The notes under the pieces: generated by a model
What the model was told of the DNA's origin: nothing
The model's database searches: none
Seen by the model: only the letters and a program-made list of their open reading frames with translations
Shown: positions 5,685 to 7,753 of the stretch, one piece after another
Layout: each line of letters opens with the position of its first letter
How positions within the stretch are numbered: position 1 is the stretch's first letter
Made by a program: the position numbers and the translations under genes
NCBI GenBank assembly: GCA_003649845.1
Contig: QMTB01000066.1
Location: forward strand, 1-7,753
Source of the DNA: Thermoplasmata archaeon
Lineage (GTDB): Archaea > Thermoplasmatota > E2 > DHVEG-1
Direction: 5' to 3'
Length of the DNA: 7,753 nucleotides

Positions 5685-6755
5685 ATGGATATAGGAACTG
5701 TCTCCATTACAATATTAACAGTTATATTTGGAGCAATAGGTGTAACATTATTTGGAATCATAATAGGTTTACTCTATAAAGGTATTGATCGTAAAATCGC
5801 TGCGCATATGCAAGGTAGAGTAGGTCCACCTATTAGACAGCCTTTTTTAGATGTAATAAAACTATTTGTTAAAGAAAATATCGTACCAGATAATGCTATA
5901 CCCTGGGTGTTTCATCTAGCACCCATTATAGGGCTTATTGCATCTATAACTATACTACTATATCTACCTATAGGTGGTTTCCCAGCTGTATTAGATGGTA
6001 TAATCACTTCTAAAGGAGATTTAATCCTTTTATTATATCTATTGATCATACCTTCTCTAGCTTTGGTAACAGGTGGTTTCTCCTCTGGTTCCCCTTATGC
6101 AATTGTTGGAGCTCAGAGAGAGATGGCTACTATGATAGCCTATGAGTTTCCACTTGCAATAATAATAGTTACAATCGCTTGGCGTCTAAGTTTAATGCAA
6201 AATGTGTCACATGTATTTACTCTTTCAACGATAACATCTATACCCCTATGGAATATACTAGGTCCATTAGGGTTTATAGGTATGATACTACTACTTTTAA
6301 CACTTATAATAGTTACACCAGCTGAGCTTTCTAAGATACCTTTTGATGCACCAGAAGCTGAAACAGAGATAGCAGGTGGATTACTAGTAGAGTATTCTGG
6401 TAGAAATCTTGCTATGTTTTATCTAACAGATGCTGTGAAAACAGTAGCTATGGGTAGTATAATTATAGCTTTATTCTTCCCATATAACCTCTCACCTATA
6501 CTTTCAATGAATGGTTACCCTGCCTATATCATAGACTTCCTATTCTATCTACTAAAACTATTCCTAGTGATACTATTCTCTGTAACATTGATAAGAGTAG
6601 GAGTGGCTAGACTTAAGATTGATCAAATAGTTTACACTTACTGGGTTCCACTTACACTTCTAGCATTAATAGGCTTGATATGTATAATGTGGGATCAAAC
6701 CATTATGACACAATTTGGTATACCAAGTGTAGTAGAAATCCTAGGTTTAACGTAG
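5685..6755 (+). CDS. mbhM: NuoH/HyfC-like membrane subunit MbhM
   Basis: The subunit that anchors the redox arm of complex I-like enzymes to the membrane and passes conformational or charge changes toward the ion-pumping subunits. It has 356 residues and about eight helices. NuoH-family motifs are all visible: HMQGRVGPPIRQPFLDVIKL (41-60), QREMATMIAYEFPL (144-157, with E147 and E154), IPFDAPEAETEIAGG (218-232) and EYSGRNLAMFYLTDAVK (236-252), then R304 and ARLKIDQ. GGGGTGAT 7 nt upstream supports the start. The gene ends in tandem stops TAG TGA. Its presence implies a redox arm, but no gene for one lies in this window. Confidence 0.95.
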   Translation: MDIGTVSITILTVIFGAIGVTLFGIIIGLLYKGIDRKIAAHMQGRVGPPIRQPFLDVIKLFVKENIVPDNAIPWVFHLAPIIGLIASITILLYLPIGGFPAVLDGIITSKGDLILLLYLLIIPSLALVTGGFSSGSPYAIVGAQREMATMIAYEFPLAIIIVTIAWRLSLMQNVSHVFTLSTITSIPLWNILGPLGFIGMILLLLTLIIVTPAELSKIPFDAPEAETEIAGGLLVEYSGRNLAMFYLTDAVKTVAMGSIIIALFFPYNLSPILSMNGYPAYIIDFLFYLLKLFLVILFSVTLIRVGVARLKIDQIVYTYWVPLTLLALIGLICIMWDQTIMTQFGIPSVVEILGLT

Positions 6756-6758
6756 TGA
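6753..6758 (+). other. Tandem stop codons at the end of mbhM
   Basis: The mbhM frame ends TAG immediately followed by TGA. The second stop also lies in the GTGAT string that may act as the weak ribosome binding site of artA. This junction is the loosest in the operon (9 nt) and marks the border between energy-conversion genes and surface-protein genes. Confidence 0.6.
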
Positions 6759-6764
6759 TAACTC

Positions 6765-7667
6765 ATGGATGATAATATAAAAATCTCTATCTTCTTCTTT
6801 GGTTTACCGACTATCCTATTGATAATTGGTTATATTTTATTTCCAACTCCATCTAAGGAAACACATATGATTCTACTTATACCTTTATTCTCAGCTTTAT
6901 CAATACTAGCTATTGGTTTCCTTAGAAGAAGCCATGATTTACTCATTATAGGCTGGATACTATTTGCATTATACTGGTCTACACAACCCTCCATATTATA
7001 TATAGGAGAACAAGGTGATATCGTTAATGCTATAATATGTATACTAGGAGTATATATCCTATTTTATCTAGCATACCATGAATGGCTTTCTAAAATAAGA
7101 GGAGAAGATTTATCTCATCTTAAATGGGCAGCAGGTGTAGCAATAGTAGCTGGTTTCATATATTTTACATTTGATGCTACACCACTTGCATATTATCTTA
7201 TAGAGATAGTAGCATCACAAAGTGCATGGTTGCTAAGTATATTTACACAACCTGTATATGTAGAAGGAGACTATATAGTATATAAACTAGCTCATATACA
7301 TATTATATTTGCTTGTACTGCAGTACAATCCATGGTATTATTTGTAGGTATGATACTACCTTTAAATGTTGATTTAAAACGTAAAATAATCGGTTTAATA
7401 GTAACAGTTATACCAGTATATCTATTAAACCTAGTTAGAAACGCACTTGTATTATATCTAGTTGGAATTAAAGGAGGCTCTTTCTTCTTCATGGCTCATA
7501 ATGTCATAGGCAAGGGAGGTAGTCTTATAGCATTGGTTATACTATTATTTATAGTTGGAAGAATTCTACCTGAGATCTTTGATGAAATCATAGCTTTAAT
7601 GGATTTACCTAAAAGGAGAGGCCCCATTGAAGATTTAGTTGGAAAACTTATATCGAGGGGAAGATGA
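6765..7667 (+). CDS. artA: Archaeosortase A (ArtA), PGF-CTERM protein-sorting transpeptidase
   Basis: Integral membrane cysteine transpeptidase of the exosortase/archaeosortase family. It cuts surface proteins near a C-terminal PGF-CTERM tripartite signal and joins them to membrane lipid. The protein has 300 residues, about eight helices and the family active site: C184 in FACTAVQS, R225 in NLVRNALV, and H245 in FFMAHNVIGKGG. R266 in GRILPE follows, and the conserved ArtA tail DLPKRRGPIED is at 280-290. The 41-residue spacing from Cys to Arg matches my recollection of haloarchaeal ArtA. No PGF-CTERM substrate is in the window. The ATG at 6765 is preceded by a weak GTGAT site, and the gene lies 9 nt after mbhM on the same strand, so co-transcription is likely. 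Its stop overlaps the next gene by 4 nt. Confidence 0.93.
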   Translation: MDDNIKISIFFFGLPTILLIIGYILFPTPSKETHMILLIPLFSALSILAIGFLRRSHDLLIIGWILFALYWSTQPSILYIGEQGDIVNAIICILGVYILFYLAYHEWLSKIRGEDLSHLKWAAGVAIVAGFIYFTFDATPLAYYLIEIVASQSAWLLSIFTQPVYVEGDYIVYKLAHIHIIFACTAVQSMVLFVGMILPLNVDLKRKIIGLIVTVIPVYLLNLVRNALVLYLVGIKGGSFFFMAHNVIGKGGSLIALVILLFIVGRILPEIFDEIIALMDLPKRRGPIEDLVGKLISRGR

Positions 7668-7753
7668 GGATAGCAAAAGATTCAATAAAATATATTCTAA
7701 TACCTTTTATACTTGGTATGGTAGCTATAATATTTTTTATAATAGTAAAACAT
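7664..7753 (+). CDS. psd: Phosphatidylserine/archaetidylserine decarboxylase, N-terminal fragment cut by window edge
   Basis: Thirty codons from an ATG overlapping the artA stop (ATGA) stay open to the right edge. The start MRIAKDSIKYILIPFILGMV followed by a hydrophobic helix matches the N-terminus of archaeal Psd-family proteins, which decarboxylate the serine head group of archaetidylserine to archaetidylethanolamine. GAGGGG lies just upstream. The pyruvoyl self-cleavage site is outside the window, so activity cannot be judged. Context supports the call: psd and pssA genes commonly neighbour artA in Euryarchaeota, and in Haloferax the encoded lipid enzymes are needed for ArtA-dependent processing. 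With 30 residues alone the call would be weak. Confidence 0.72.
   Translation, partial: MRIAKDSIKYILIPFILGMVAIIFFIIVKH

Noticed and set aside
1267..6755. Stand-alone Mrp Na+/H+ antiporter
   Set aside because: Split MrpA pieces, an MbhI-like bridge and a NuoH-like subunit are not part of stand-alone Mrp operons; the set and order match the membrane arm of Mbh-type complexes.
7292..7492. Minus-strand open frame of 66 codons inside artA
   Set aside because: Antisense to the catalytic core of artA, with no ribosome binding site or motif.

Overview
The window is protein-dense DNA from an AT-rich archaeon, most likely euryarchaeal. It carries an archaeal-type riboflavin-pathway reductase, an archaeosortase A, and a membrane arm of the Mbh/Mrp type seen in Thermococcales and some methanogens. 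Promoter candidates are TATA-like A/T boxes rather than bacterial -35/-10 pairs, and most genes in the main operon have strong GGAGG/GGTGA ribosome binding sites. I cannot name a genus. No rRNA, tRNA, CRISPR array or insertion sequence is visible.

Minus strand, 1-1055: two genes read leftward. thyX (flavin-dependent thymidylate synthase) comes first and overlaps by 4 nt (ATGA) the start of an arfC/rib7-type riboflavin biosynthesis reductase, which runs off the left edge. A 211-bp divergent intergenic region (1056-1266) holds candidate promoters for both directions.

Plus strand, 1267-6755: ten tightly packed genes in the order mbhA-B-C-D-E-F-G-H-I-M. mbhA-G encode Mrp-like small antiporter subunits (MnhE, F, G, a DUF4040 subunit, the C-terminal MrpA piece, MnhB and MnhC). 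mbhH is an MnhD/NuoN-like ion-translocating subunit, mbhI a bridging subunit, and mbhM the NuoH-like subunit that would join the membrane arm to a redox arm. The redox-arm genes J, K, L and N (Fe-S small subunit, catalytic large subunit, ferredoxin-type subunits) are absent at the place where related clusters usually carry them.

Plus strand, 6765-7753: instead of the redox subunits, the same-strand run continues after 9 nt with archaeosortase A (artA). Its stop overlaps by 4 nt the start of a phosphatidylserine/archaetidylserine decarboxylase gene cut by the right edge. ArtA joins C-terminally processed surface proteins to membrane lipid, and lipid head-group enzymes are known partners of it.

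The right-hand half therefore looks like one long transcription unit combining Na+/H+ energy conversion with cell-surface protein lipidation. The most notable features are the missing redox arm and the co-directional artA-psd pair in its place.
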